From NCBI GenBank assembly GCA_001599715.1, contig BCHU01000002.1, positions 1,612,001 to 1,676,000 on the forward strand: a stretch of DNA of 64,000 nt. The letters run 5' to 3'. Both the position numbers and the translations under genes were made by a program. Of this stretch, positions 12,801 through 23,948 are shown one piece after another (position 1 is the stretch's first letter; each line of letters begins with the position of its first letter). The notes below the pieces were generated by a model, which was given only the letters and a program-made list of their open reading frames with translations, did not search any database and was not told the origin of the DNA. The stretch comes from Phaeotremella fagi. Taxonomy: Eukaryota > Basidiomycota > Tremellomycetes > Tremellales > Phaeotremellaceae.

Positions 12801-13146
12801 ATCTTTCAAATTCCAAAGATCAAGATCGAAATCCCCATTCAGCACAAATTCAGATTCAGAAATCTCACCAATGAACACAAACGTATCTGGATTAATTGCG
12901 AATCCTTTAACTGTAGCTTCGCCGACTCCTATTTCCGTACCGGTTGTGATCTTGAACACGGATGAAATTGATTTGGATGCGGAAGGTGATTGGGCTGAAA
13001 CTGAGGATGAAGGTACGGAAAATAGTGTTTCTGATGTTGAGGATAATGTCTCACGGGAGTTTGGTGAGGAGGGGGCTGGGGATTTGGTGAATGAGGACAA
13101 GGAGCTGAGTAAGGAATTGAAGGATATTTGGGGGTCTACTTCTTGA
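9840..13146 (+). CDS. SLP1: SUN-like ER membrane protein (SLP1/osteopotentia type)
   Basis: Probable ER membrane protein of the SLP1/OPT SUN-like class, which protects or folds secretory membrane proteins. Exons 9840-11789, 11841-11957 and 12007-13146 give 1068 residues. A signal peptide (about residues 1-25) is followed by N-glycosylation sites and the family motif FVSFEDWKK near residue 147. The SUN-like beta domain spans about 230-400 (ASPDCSARIH ... YMLTPCKASEHWVVVELCDEIRVEAVEIA ... FFSGVVREV ... YYGTEYYCPVSQLKVYG). Then come a coiled coil (about 400-480), a Ser/Thr-rich stretch, a second helical region and one membrane helix in exon 3 (LAQLFILLVIIILGVV), with a long polar tail. The internal SUN domain and C-terminal helix distinguish it from nuclear-envelope Sad1. 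Confidence 0.88.
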
Positions 13147-13579
13147 GATTTGGTTTCATATCTTATACCTCGCATTGTGATTTATACCAAGCTATTTGAT
13201 GGATCGATTCGTATTGAAAGAGTAGCTTGATGTCCTAACTTTTTCGATCGTTAGATTTGGTCGTTAGTGCTCTGAAACACCTGAGCAGCAGAATGAAGTA
13301 ACGAAGAAGAAAGTCTTCTAGGAATGTTTGTTTTCAGTAATGTAAATTTGTACGCCATCCTTTCTCAGAAGGTAACAGTAAATGCTCCACATCACTGTAC
13401 TCGTACATTACATCATACTAGAAGTGATATGAGACCTAAAAGCCTGGTAAATTTGAAAGGTTGTTTTTTTTTTCGAAGCCTTCTTCAATAGCTGGATGAG
13501 ACCATTACAAATATATCAGATAAATGAAGTAATATTTCTTCCCAACTACTTCCCAACTACTTCCAACACTGATTCAGCA
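13147..13579. other. Intergenic with a shared 17-bp motif
   Basis: No gene seen. Contains CACTGTACTCGTACATT at 13393-13409, which recurs exactly at 57915 and in variants elsewhere (see findings), and a run of T at 13463-13472. Confidence 0.4.
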
Positions 13580-14059
13580 ATGTCCACAGAAGTCGATTGT
13601 GTTTATCTTGGGTTTACCCAAGCCACCAAAGAACAGAGTGAGAAATGGTATCAAATGTCAGAATTCGTTGAGGAATCCAAAAACACATCCAACGAGTCTG
13701 TCATCCGTCTCAAGAAAAATCTAATCTTAGAACGTAAATCAAGTCACAAGATACATGTCCTTAGCAGTAAGGACACATTCCAGAAACGTTCAGTACTCGT
13801 TGGGATTTCTCGATCAGCGGGATTCTGGCAGGTGGTCCCTTGTGGAATGATAAGCGAGGCTTCCGACTTACAAAGAAGACTTCTTGAACCCAAGACCATC
13901 GATGAATGTTCACCAGACAAATTCACACTGGTGGGTTGGAAAGACGGGAAACTTTTCGATCATGAATGTTATTCTGGGGCCGACAATATCAAGTTGGTCA
14001 AGGTTATGGAGAACATTATCTCCGGTAAAGACGAGATGAATTCTTGGGCTGAAGATTAG
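13580..14059 (+). CDS. Orphan protein, 160 residues
   Basis: Intronless frame starting MSTEVDCVYLGF. The ATG at 13580 is preferred over an in-frame one at 13496 because the extra 28 residues look like leader sequence. The product is soluble, mixed alpha/beta and Lys/Ser-rich, with three cysteines, no signal peptide and no membrane helix; a central segment SVLVGISRSAGFWQVVPCG looks like a buried strand-helix core. No family recognised. Lack of introns and short length resemble the other orphan genes in this window (27-31 kb, 51-53 kb), but I see no convincing sequence similarity to them. Confidence 0.55.
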   Translation: MSTEVDCVYLGFTQATKEQSEKWYQMSEFVEESKNTSNESVIRLKKNLILERKSSHKIHVLSSKDTFQKRSVLVGISRSAGFWQVVPCGMISEASDLQRRLLEPKTIDECSPDKFTLVGWKDGKLFDHECYSGADNIKLVKVMENIISGKDEMNSWAED

Positions 14060-14351
14060 TTGTAGTAGGAGAGAACGAATCATCACTGGCAGAGAAGCGG
14101 GGGTTAGTGGATGAGTTTTAAGTATGTGTACGAGTACTGTATTGTCGGTTTACGAGTATGCAAAGTGAGCGCCTTCCTGAGAGTACTGTACGAGTACATT
14201 GCCCAGCTAACAAGGTGCCAACCATCTTTGTGCTCAGCTTCAGATTAAATGAAAGCAGCGTTCTCTATATGTGTATTGCATATGTACTCTATATCCGTTA
14301 TATACAGTATATCGTTCTTATCCAGAACGCCTAAGATCGAAAAAAGACCGA
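14060..14351. other. Convergent intergenic with two motif copies
   Basis: Contains GTGTACGAGTACTGTA near 14127 and GTACTGTACGAGTACATT at 14183-14200, variants of the dispersed motif. No gene seen. Confidence 0.35.
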
Positions 14352-17032
14352 TCAATGAGCATAAATATCACCACTGTCATCCGCCCCATTAACCTTCATC
14401 GCTATATAACGATATATTCCAGTAGACGCAGCCGCCAATAAAAACATGATATCGAAGAGTCGTCCAAAAACCCGGAAATCAGGTAACGTCGATAAAAGGG
14501 AATCTGAAGTTGAAGACAGGGCGTCGGCGGCTATTGATGCTAATTTTGATGATGCCATGCTGTCGATGAACTCCCCTGTTTGGGTCATTGTTGAATTCGA
14601 ATAGAAGGGTGAGAAGGGATCTGTGTCGGTTAGTGGGGATGGCGGAAGTGATGTTCTGAGTTGAACGAGAAGAGAGATGACATAGGTTGCCTGATTTTGT
14701 CGTTAGCTTTGTCAGACGTGACATGCAAGAAGGACTTACGAATAATTGTCCCAAACCTAACAACAAGAATCCAGCTCCAACAGTTTTGCTCGTCAATCTC
14801 AAAATCCTACTAACACTTCGTAAGACTTGTGCGAGTGATGACAAAATAAGCAATCCCGTTAACAAAAGTGATATCCCTCTGGACCACATGGCGACATCGA
14901 CTTCAATCGGTAATTGCGATAACCCCAGAGCGATAAGGAAGGATATCCAGTCTCCGTTGGTATTTCCTTTACCCTTCTCTTCTTCAGGATCCGATGTTGG
15001 GATCTGTGAGGTTGTGAAAGTGGGCAAGAAGATTGATGTCAAACACTGTTAAAAAGAACGGTCTGGTCAGCTTGTTCAGTGGCAAGCAGGAAGAAGAGCA
15101 GTACCATAAGAAGTCGAGCGACACAGTAAATTGCAAAAACATATCCTGCTATGTTGTACAGTTTACCAGAAAAGGTGCTTCCAAAGCCTTGACGTTTCTG
15201 AATTGACAGATGTCAGTATTGAAACGGATTGAAATAAGCCGGATTCGCACCTTTCTTATCTTCATAGCTTTTAGGGATCTGTTTACTTGAAATTCCATAG
15301 CCTGTAATCCCTTGAGCTCAGCTTGTAACGAAGCTAATTCTAACAAAACAATGAGTTGACTACTTAATGACGAGGGTGATGATCCTTACCTTGTCCAGCT
15401 TTCCCTCCAAAAACCCTTCCCATCCACCCACTACTTCTAACATCCTCTCCATGTTGTCCGGGCTCACTCAGTCTGTTTATCTCATCCCTTTTAGCTACGA
15501 TATCTTGTCTAACGCGATATAAAGAGCGTTCAGCTTGCAGTATGTCATTATCAGAGATCGGTCGACTAACACAATGTTCAGCATCGGTCCCACATCGAGG
15601 TTTACTTTACTCACCTACCCGCTCCTGAAGCGTGTTCGAAGAATTCCCATGCTGTTCTGATAGCTCCTAGTCCTGATAACATGCCTAGAACGACTACACC
15701 GAGAACTACCACTCTTCCAAGACTTGGTGCCAACCACCCTTCCCCTTCCCATCCTTCTTGAGAGGTCGTAGCTACTACAACGCTAGCTGCCGCTTGCTTC
15801 ATCACCTCAGCAATCTGATCTTCGTCCAAACCCTCGATATTAGGTGGTACCGATTCGAGAATAGACGTCGTCGTCGAGGGAACCGTTGTAACATATGGAG
15901 GTATTCTGGTGAAAAGGAAAATGTAGAGTGTGAAAGGTATTAAAGAAATCAGAAGTCTCGATGACAGTGGGAGAGACGACGTTCGAGATGGTGTTGTAGT
16001 GGATGATGTCGAATCTGTTTGGCGCTCAGCTATTCCGCCGCAGGGGCTTGGACTGAGAACTCACCTCGTGATCGATATGTCAACAGAAGACATTGAACTA
16101 GTGGTACGATCAAGAGAATCATACCAAGAAGAACATGAAGGGAGACTGAGAAATTGACATGCCTCGACCTAGAAGTTTTGTCAATACATCTGGAGATAAT
16201 TCTATCCTACCTAGAATGCAGAATCCCCAAAGAGTGGAACATGACCAGGGTGATTAGATTACAGCTCTCTGCGAATAGCAAAGAGAATAGAACTCTGAAC
16301 ACAAAAGTCAGTCAATCATTTAGGTCGCTAGTAGACGTACCTTGACACTCTGTTCAACTCCCTAGTCGTCTTCTTTAAACCCTTCGTCCCGCTGTCCGCA
16401 CCACCTCTCCTTCCATGAGTGATATGAAGAACTCTTGGAACTTTAGCCCCAACACCCGCACTGACATCTTTCAATTTCTGACCTAAAGCTTGAAGTTCTA
16501 TCCCTCCTTGTATCCCACCGCTTCCGCTTGCTGAATTCCCAGCTGGCTGAGTGACGAGTGTTACAGGTGTAAGGAACCCATCATCCGTATTCCGTCTCAC
16601 AAAAGGTTCTCTCCCAGAGTTCGTATGGGTTAATGGTGGTAACTCAGATCGAGTTCGGGTAGGAGAAGGTGGGTATGAAGATGATGGTGAAGCGTTTGAA
16701 AGTAGATTGTCATCTTCAGTGTCTTCGGGTTCTAATTCGATATCTGAGAGCGGTATCCCATCACCCCCGTTCTGCGTCGTACCACGTTGTCTCCCATCGT
16801 TACCAGCATCAGAGACATTGCCTGTAGATGTCGACGGTAATAATGTCTCTGGTTTCGATAGGTCCCGTAAAGTTGGATTCAAAGTTGAAAGAAGGAATCG
16901 TCGGGAGACCAAGAAGAAAACGATCCGTAGAAAAAGCAGGAAGACGGTATCGATGACGATTGGAGATGTGGAAGTCGGTGAAGTCAGAGATTGAGTGAAT
17001 GGTATCTCTGAGGGACCTGAACTATCCTCCAT
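14352..17032 (-). CDS. Golgi pH regulator (GPHR/GTG family channel)
   Basis: Multi-pass anion channel-like protein that acidifies the Golgi (GPHR; plant GTG1/2). Nine exons: 17032-16341, 16294-16211, 16168-16065, 16014-15615, 15565-15390, 15339-15251, 15197-15105, 15045-14740 and 14690-14352, giving 760 residues. It is longer than the animal protein (about 455) because a polar insert of about 170 residues follows the first helix. Family blocks: VFLLFLRIVFFLVSRRFLLSTL, SLGILHSRSRHVNF, SLGRVVVLGVVVLGMLSGLGAI (loop helix), an AERSLYRVRQDIVAKRDEI coiled coil, FSGKLYNIAGYVFAIYCVARLLM, and the C-terminal GRLFDIMFLLAAASTGIYRYIA. The second intron is 42 nt; an apparent 21-nt alternative was rejected because it breaks the match. 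Start chosen at the first in-frame ATG. Confidence 0.88.
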
Positions 17033-17245
17033 GATAATACGTTGAGTCTTCTTTCGAGACCAAAGATTAAATGTGAAGAATGAAATGGGAATTGTCTGTT
17101 CAGAAAAATCAGACGAGCGAGTGGACGCGTTTTCAATTCCAGGCACGGCAATCTCCGTAGGAAGAGATGTCAGCTCAGATGGTAATGTAGGAGGAATGTT
17201 GGCTATTGTATTACATAGACGCTACTGGATCGAACAATGGGGACA

Positions 17246-18174
17246 TCAACCATCTCTCTCCGACATCTTATAAATCTCCCCAGACACAAACTTAAGGTAT
17301 CGCTTGACGGTCTTCGAATCCCCACCTTCGACTTTGAATTGAAAGACCGCTCCGTCTCTAGATGTATAGGACCCACTGAAGGTCGTATCAAGGTTTTCTG
17401 GGTGATCTTCTGAAACGGAACGCATCAGCTGGAGAAGATCGCTCATAACTTACGTCTTTCATCAATCCTTTGCTCAGTTCTCTGAGTATACTCCAAATCC
17501 CTGTCTTCATATTGAGTTAACCTATTCTCGTCATTATAAGGAGATCTAGAATTACTCAAACGACGTCTTTTGGGACTGGAAACACTGCTCCTGAAGCTTC
17601 GAGCCGATCGGTGGCTCGAAGTTGAGGGTGATTGTCGTCTCTCCGTCTGAACGATGTCATTCACAACGACCTATATTATCCATGAGAATCAACTTACATA
17701 AGCTGATACTTTACTATTTTGATACTCCGTAAAAGATTCCTTGTCCAGGTCAGCTCACAGATCGACACAGAAAAGTTTGTACCCACCATCTCTGACAAGT
17801 CGACTTCTGCCGAATGAGAACGCTAACAATATTTTGTGATAAGCGGCAGTCATTGTTAAACTACGACTTACTTTGATTTTCCTTGAGTTTAGGGGAGGAC
17901 TTCGAATTGGTTGGCAGAACTGAGTACGGACGTTCTCAGTGGAAAATCGACCATGAAGACATGGTGTTGGAGCTGTCCAGTCTACGGGATCACCGGCATA
18001 GGTATTCTGTCTATTTTGGTCGTCTCCAAACTCGATGGAATCCCTTAGTCCATCTTCATAATCTAACAGACATTCCTTTCCTTATGTCAGAGTTGTTGAG
18101 ATTTGGAGTATAAATTTAGGATACTGGGAAGAGAAGATACTCACCGGATCTTGGTTTCGCGGTTGTGCTGACAT
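17246..18174 (-). CDS. Unrecognised Ser/Arg-rich protein with a conserved-looking C-terminus
   Basis: Supported exons in order: one ending at 17872 (open upstream to about 18080), 17822-17787, 17739-17698, 17670-17454 and 17409-17246. A likely first exon starts at ATG 18174 (MSAQPRNQDP, donor GTGAGT), but no acceptor joins it in phase to the open frame without loss, so the 5' end is uncertain. The product is polar: an acidic/Asn-rich front, a Ser/Arg-rich basic middle with an NLS-like SSPKRRRL, a glutamate/arginine helix, and a compact C-terminal beta-rich segment (TTFSGSYTSRDGAVFQFKVE). The layout suggests a nuclear protein; I do not recognise a family. Confidence 0.5.
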
Positions 18175-18759
18175 GAGTGGTTTATGTTAGTTACACGTTA
18201 GAAGATAGGCAAACTATAGGAAATGAAAAAGACTTTCTGTAACCCTAGAGTTCTAGAAATGTCCATAAGGCCTACACCCAGCTGAGATATCAAAGGATTG
18301 CCATGGTCAAACACCAGAAGGGCTTATTTCGCGTGGCTCCTTTCCTTTTGCCACATTGCCAAACTTCAGCAGGGTGTGCTGTAGGTTTCATTGCTTGCCA
18401 AGGTTTGAAATCTTTTGTTGGGCGGGGCTTCAAAGTTGTTGTTCTAGCTTCTTCAAGAATCCTACGGGGCCGTTAGTGATTATCTAAGCTCATGATTAAA
18501 ACGTCGGCTGGCGAGCGACCGCCCAATTTCACTGATCTCAGTCCTAATACAAATCAGATCGTAATGGTTTCGATATTCCGCTTAGATTCTGGTGAAATCA
18601 GTGGTCAAACTCTCACCACCAATTAGGATCAATCAGCCAGCAGAACCGACTTAGGAGTAGTCCGGAATTATCTTTCGTTTGTGATGTTTTACATAATTTT
18701 CAATGGCTACAATTTGGGATGGTCTACGCATTCGTAGACGCACCTGACTTTTCGAATCT
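18175..18759. other. Intergenic, no gene seen
   Basis: Lies 3' of the amidase and 5' of the previous gene (both minus strand). No open frame or RNA gene recognised. Confidence 0.45.
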
Positions 18760-20894
18760 CTACGCTCGTGCAGCCGCTGCCATAGGTTCCCTTTCCATCA
18801 AAGGTAGAACAGATTCGACACTCGTTATGACATTCTCCTTGACCACCCATTGTTGATTGAGTAGTAACGTAGGTAGACGTCTAGGAGGGAACAGCATTTC
18901 GAACTCAGATCTGAAAAGAGCATCAGTGGCCGATAATGAATATTCTCTTTAGAACAGATTACCTACAGTAGTTGAATCAAAACGCCTTCCTCTCCCTTCC
19001 TAGCCAGTATATATATACCCCACGGATCACCATTCTCCAGCAGCCCACAAGGGAGTGTAGCGATAGGAAAACCAGTACAAGCAGCCACGGCCGATGCGTG
19101 ACCTACACTAGGAAAGATCAACGCGTCCACCTGATACCTCTCAAAGGTCTCTGATACGTTTTTCGCTATTCTTTGAATGTGATTGAGCGCTTTCAAGTAT
19201 GCTGGATGACTGAGGTCCCCTTTGGATTCTAAAGCGTAATCTAACCATACTTGGGGTTCTTTCTCTTCTGGATGGAAAGCGAGATCCTACGATTTTCAGT
19301 ACAACGCAATATTATGGCTTATCAAGTTATGACTTACAGGATGATCGATGTTCCATTGATGAAGTTCCTCAAAAGTTTTCACTGGACTTTTGATATCGGA
19401 TAGATAGTTGTTGACGTTATGATACAATTCCACCGCTAAACATAAGGCGTCAGGTTGACCGATCCATTCTCCATCTTTCCAACCGTGATTCGACCCGTTC
19501 GCCCACAGACTACCAACATCCTCAATATCAGTCGGGTCACTAATTAGATAACCATCTGTCGATAATCGATCAATTAATTCATTGAATTTAATACCTGTAG
19601 CTGATGCGTTGACGTAATCTTCACATCCCTCTCCTTTAGTCGATATCCACGTTTCACGAGGTACACCCAACTTCAATTTTTTCTTAGAATTCGGATGTAA
19701 GTATTTGGTGAAGTCGATCTTGGGGTTCGTCATCTCAGTTAACATTGCTGCTATATCCCATGCTGATTTCCCCATTGGTCCGATACAGTCTTGACGAAAA
19801 CTAAGTCAAAAAGCCAAAAATCAGGAACAGATCGATCGATCGATCTCGTCTTTCAAACTCACCTTATACCTAAAGCACCTTCTTTCGATACCAATCCAAC
19901 AGTGGGTTTTAAGCCATAAAGACCAGATTTACAAGCAGGTATAACCTATCGTGATCATCAACCAGGACTCTTTAAACAATAAATGTTCACTTACAATACT
20001 ACCATTGGTCTCACCACCGATTGAAGAACCACAAAACCCAGCTGTTAAACCCACAGCACTCCCCGTCGAACTTCCAGCAACTTCACAACCGACCCTGTAC
20101 GCACTCAAACATTGTCCGTGGAGAGGTGACCAACCCGAAGGCGTGTCTGGTGACGAGAATCCAGAAAACAAGCTTAAAGTAGCTTTACCGATCACTGGTT
20201 ATGTCAGTTTTGGTTTTCAGAGAAAAGTGACATTCCATGTACGTATATTCAGGGAAGGTGACTCACCAATAACACCAGAATCTATCAGATTTTGAACCGC
20301 TTTGGCATTCTTTTCGATTATTGATCCAACTGTTTCAGGTGATCAATATTTGGGTGTGAAGATGATTTTCATTCGTTGGAGGGAAGTGATTTACTTAAGG
20401 CATAGCTTCCGGCGGTAGTTTCCATCCCAAGGTCAGAATGAGTTCCTATGCTGTCCCTGGTGACTGATCAGCATGGCTTTATTCCTTGTGCTCCTGCTAT
20501 GGGGTAAAGGGATGGGATAGAGACTTACTTGACAAGAATTGGTATACCGTGTATAGGACTTCGAACGTTGCCAGCAAATCTCTCTTGGTCAAGTTTCCTC
20601 GCTACAGCAATGACTATTTTGTACGTCAGAAGTGAAGTTTGTAAACCATTGAAGTGCACTGACGCTTTTCATAGGGTGCTGTACAGGCAACAGCACGCAG
20701 TCCTGAACCATTGATATTATTCTCATCAATCCGTCCTAGAAGATAATAAGTAAAACGCTTTGGGCCGCAGCTGAAATGGTGTTAAGGGCCAACAACTTAC
20801 GGAGATACGCCTTGACCAGCTGTTCGGATGTTATTGTACCATTGGATAATTCTTTACCGATATCATGAAGTGTAGCACTGAGTAAATCTAACAT
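18760..20894 (-). CDS. Amidase-signature family hydrolase
   Basis: Predicted amide hydrolase of the amidase signature (AS) family; substrate unknown. Ten exons: 20894-20801, 20735-20664, 20613-20529, 20456-20395, 20329-20267, 20194-19995, 19945-19863, 19800-19338, 19286-18967 and 18910-18760, giving 530 residues. The triad regions are visible: Lys in HGIPILVKDSIGT, the cis-Ser in AGSSTGSAVGL, and the nucleophile Ser in GGETNGSI. The last motif is usually TGGSI; here the first Gly is Asn, a possible change in substrate or activity. C-terminal blocks CIGPMGKSAWDIA and DALIFPS...TGFPIATLPCG match the long fungal AS enzymes. No signal peptide. It could equally be annotated as a fungal acetamidase or GatA-like amidase. 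Confidence 0.87.
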
Positions 20895-21655
20895 TTGTGT
20901 ATCAAAGAAAAAGACTTCCTTCTCAACATTTTAATCCTTGTCCAATCTATTCATAGCCCATAGTATATAGTCTACTGTCTACAAACGCGTGGTACTCAGA
21001 GATGTCCACCAGATAAGAAGAAGCAATCGGTAAAACCGACACAGAGAATCGGAGCAACCGGACGTATATTGAGGGTGGTGGTGGGTGAGTGGCAGAGCAT
21101 CAACCATCAAATGAGTTACTCGAATGATCAAATGATCTGAAAGATGAAACACGATCACGGTTTTAGACTGCGCCCTTGTGTGTGATGTCTCACTTAGAGA
21201 TCAGTTACCATCAACATCACACAACCACCATCAAGATCGATCTTGAAATGACAATGTCAAACGTAGAGAAAAGCCTCGGCCTCAAACAAACAGCGCCCTC
21301 CCATCACTACGATCATTCAACTAACCGTAAATGATTTATAAGCAACAACGCCCTACGTTACAGTAAGTCTTAGCATCTTCTCTTACATGTCACTTTTACA
21401 ATTCAATACGAAAACACTTAATAGTCACTATCCTTTGAAGAATTGAATTCAAAGAAAGACGGAGAGTGAAACAAAAAGTCAACAAAACTAGACAGAGCAC
21501 AGAGGCAGTGACTTATATAAACAACACACCAATACATCTCTCATCCCCTTTCTTCAGTTTTTCATTCTTCCCCCTCAACTTTCATAGACCTTAACAAAAC
21601 AACCTTGTCGTACCCAACTTATTATACCTAAACATCATCAAACTAACGGTCAAAA
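20895..21655. promoter_or_regulatory. Divergent promoter, amidase / methyltransferase
   Basis: No gene seen. TATATAA at 21514-21520 lies about 140 bp before the methyltransferase ATG and is followed by a CT-rich leader. Confidence 0.4.
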
Positions 21656-23301
21656 ATGGAGTGGTCAGGATTCTACCAATCATACGAAAACGATCCAAAC
21701 GCACCACAACCGGATGACCGAGTTTCAGAAACTCCAGTTGAAGAAATTCAATCGGACGATGATATCCTCTCAAGGAGTTCTCCTACGATGACCCATTCGG
21801 GGGTCAGAGACTTTATCGTGAATAACGAAAGAGTTTAGTAAGTGTTTTTCGTTTCTTTGTTTGTTGGTTTTACTGATGGGAGGTGTTTTAGTAACAACGT
21901 CGAATGGGCTTACCGTTTACCTATGGACCAGGAGGAAGTTTTGGTAGGTGTGATTCTTCCTATGAGGGTTGTACTGAATGATTCACCGACAGCGTCTGGA
22001 TAGGATGCATTTCGTGGTATGTAATCCGCAGATCCGTCTCGTGTTTTTAAGGGGCTTATCTTAAATTGTAGATGTTGCATACATTACCGGGATTGTATCG
22101 AGGACCAGTAGATGAGGTGCTAAACAAACCAGGAAGAACGAGGAGGTTGTTAGACATGGGTTGTGGAACGGTAAGTAGTTTCTAGTGAAAATCTCCAATA
22201 TTGTTCGATGATTCTGAGTCGAATTCTAGGGAATTTGGTATGACCTTTCTCCGTTAATGATGGAAGATTATTGATGTAATTTACTAGGGCCGCTGAGATG
22301 GCGGAAAGATTCCCTAAAGTGGACTGTGTGGGGATAGGTGAGTTTTTTTGATTATATCGACGATATTGAATTGATCCGAATCTAACTTGTAGACATCGTA
22401 CAATACGCTCATGAGTAAGTCAAACAATAAAAAGATTTTACATCTGTTAACTTCTCGTTAGTTATGAGCTCCAAAATCTATCAATCATGACCGTCCAGAT
22501 ACCACAAGGATGTCGAGTCTTCCCAGATGAATCATACGATGTGATTCACCTCGGTCAAATGCAGTATTCGGTATGTAACTGTTTCAGCGTGGGGTATCGA
22601 ATTGACTCTGGATACTCTCTTCAGCTCACTGACTATCCTGCCGCCTTGAAACAAGCTTATAGAATGTTAAGACCAGGGGGTCTCTTACTTATTCATGACC
22701 CCGAGCTAGAAGTTTCAAGTATCAGAGAGGGTTATACTGCTCGTGACCTGATGCCAGCGTTCGCCGAAGTGAGTAGCACTTTTACCTTAAGATTGAAAGT
22801 CTACTAATATGACTTCGGTTAGTTTTTGAGATTGTTCTGGCAGGCTCTTTCTCACCGTGGTATCGAGTAGGTTTTTCTTATTCGTGTCATCGGTGATGCT
22901 TATAGGAACCAAAGTCTTCCTGGCTGGTACAGAACCAAAGATCTACTCGTCGAACTTGGATTCCCATTAGAAAACATCGACGAGTATTTCCATTACCGAA
23001 AAATATGTCCTGGAGTTGGTGATTGTAAGTTTATCGTTTTTTGGTGTGAGAGAGAAGCAATGTTGATAGAAATATGGTAGCATGGGCAGTTCAAGAAACT
23101 GAAAATTCTCGAGCTTGGATTAGAGCAACCCATCTACTTCTTGTTGAAGGGACTAATCGAACTCGTGAAGAACTGTTGAAAATGGCTGATCAGGTTAACG
23201 ATGAGTTAAGCTGGAAATCGAAAGGACGGGGTGGACCTGGTGGGGGTGTTGATGTTGTTTCGGCTTGGGGTTATTGGTGGGCCCAAAAACCTGATAATTG
23301 A
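21656..23301 (+). CDS. SAM-dependent methyltransferase (LaeA-like fold)
   Basis: Class I S-adenosylmethionine methyltransferase; substrate unknown. Twelve exons: 21656-21837, 21892-21943, 21993-22016, 22072-22170, 22230-22237, 22288-22337, 22393-22414, 22462-22570, 22625-22768, 22823-22866, 22906-23024 and 23081-23301, giving 357 residues. Motif I, LDMGCGTGIWAAEMAERFP, is assembled from exons 4-6, exon 5 being only eight bases (GGAATTTG). Next are VGIDIVQ, SYDVIHLGQMQ, YRMLRPGGLLLI (post-motif II/III) and a C-terminal region typical of fungal Tam/LaeA-like enzymes. The phase closes only if all the tiny exons are used and exon 12 starts at 23081. The neighbours give no biosynthetic-cluster context. 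Confidence 0.85.
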
Positions 23302-23948
23302 TTTGGTGGTCTTGGGAATTTCGTTTATAATATCGTCTGGGTTGTTTCTGGTTGTATAATTTTAATATATTTCATAGATCGAAGGTTTCCATTAGCTTTC
23401 ATAATGTTCGCATTTTATCCATAGGTCTTTTTTTACTCAATCATAATTATCATTACTGGAAAATATACATGTTTACTCCATACCATTATGAGGATTTAAC
23501 TGATTTGTTTGTCTCCAGAGAGGAACGAATAAAATCCCTGGTTGGGATGAAGCTGAAGTATTTCTTCATTATCGTCATCAATCTATCATACGTTTGAACC
23601 ACTTTGTATGAATCATCAATCGATGGGGTATGAATGAATATATGAATTGTTGTTCGCTCGAAATATACGCCCTTTATATACGGTATTCTGAAGCATATTG
23701 GGCACCTTGATGAGCTGTGGTTGAATGTAAAAGAGAAAGAGAAAGACAGAAATGGACCGTAGAAGCAAAAGAAGATCATCAACAACGGGATCAAATTGTT
23801 CGATGATAAGAAGCACTAACTAACATTATTTCTTCGACTCGAGTTGTATTCTCATTTCCATAAATACTCAAATCAAGAAAAACTTCGATCTTATTTATCC
23901 TCTGCTCCCTATAGGATAACCCAAATCAAAAGCAAAACACAAAAAATA
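23302..23948. other. Intergenic / MET2 promoter
   Basis: AT-rich, with short random frames on both strands. No gene seen and no CACGTG sulfur-control site noticed. Confidence 0.4.

Noticed and set aside
16169..16210. A 21-nt intron in the Golgi pH regulator gene.
   Set aside because: Too short for the genome. Using the next AG gives a 42-nt intron and a better match to the family (HSRSRHVNF).
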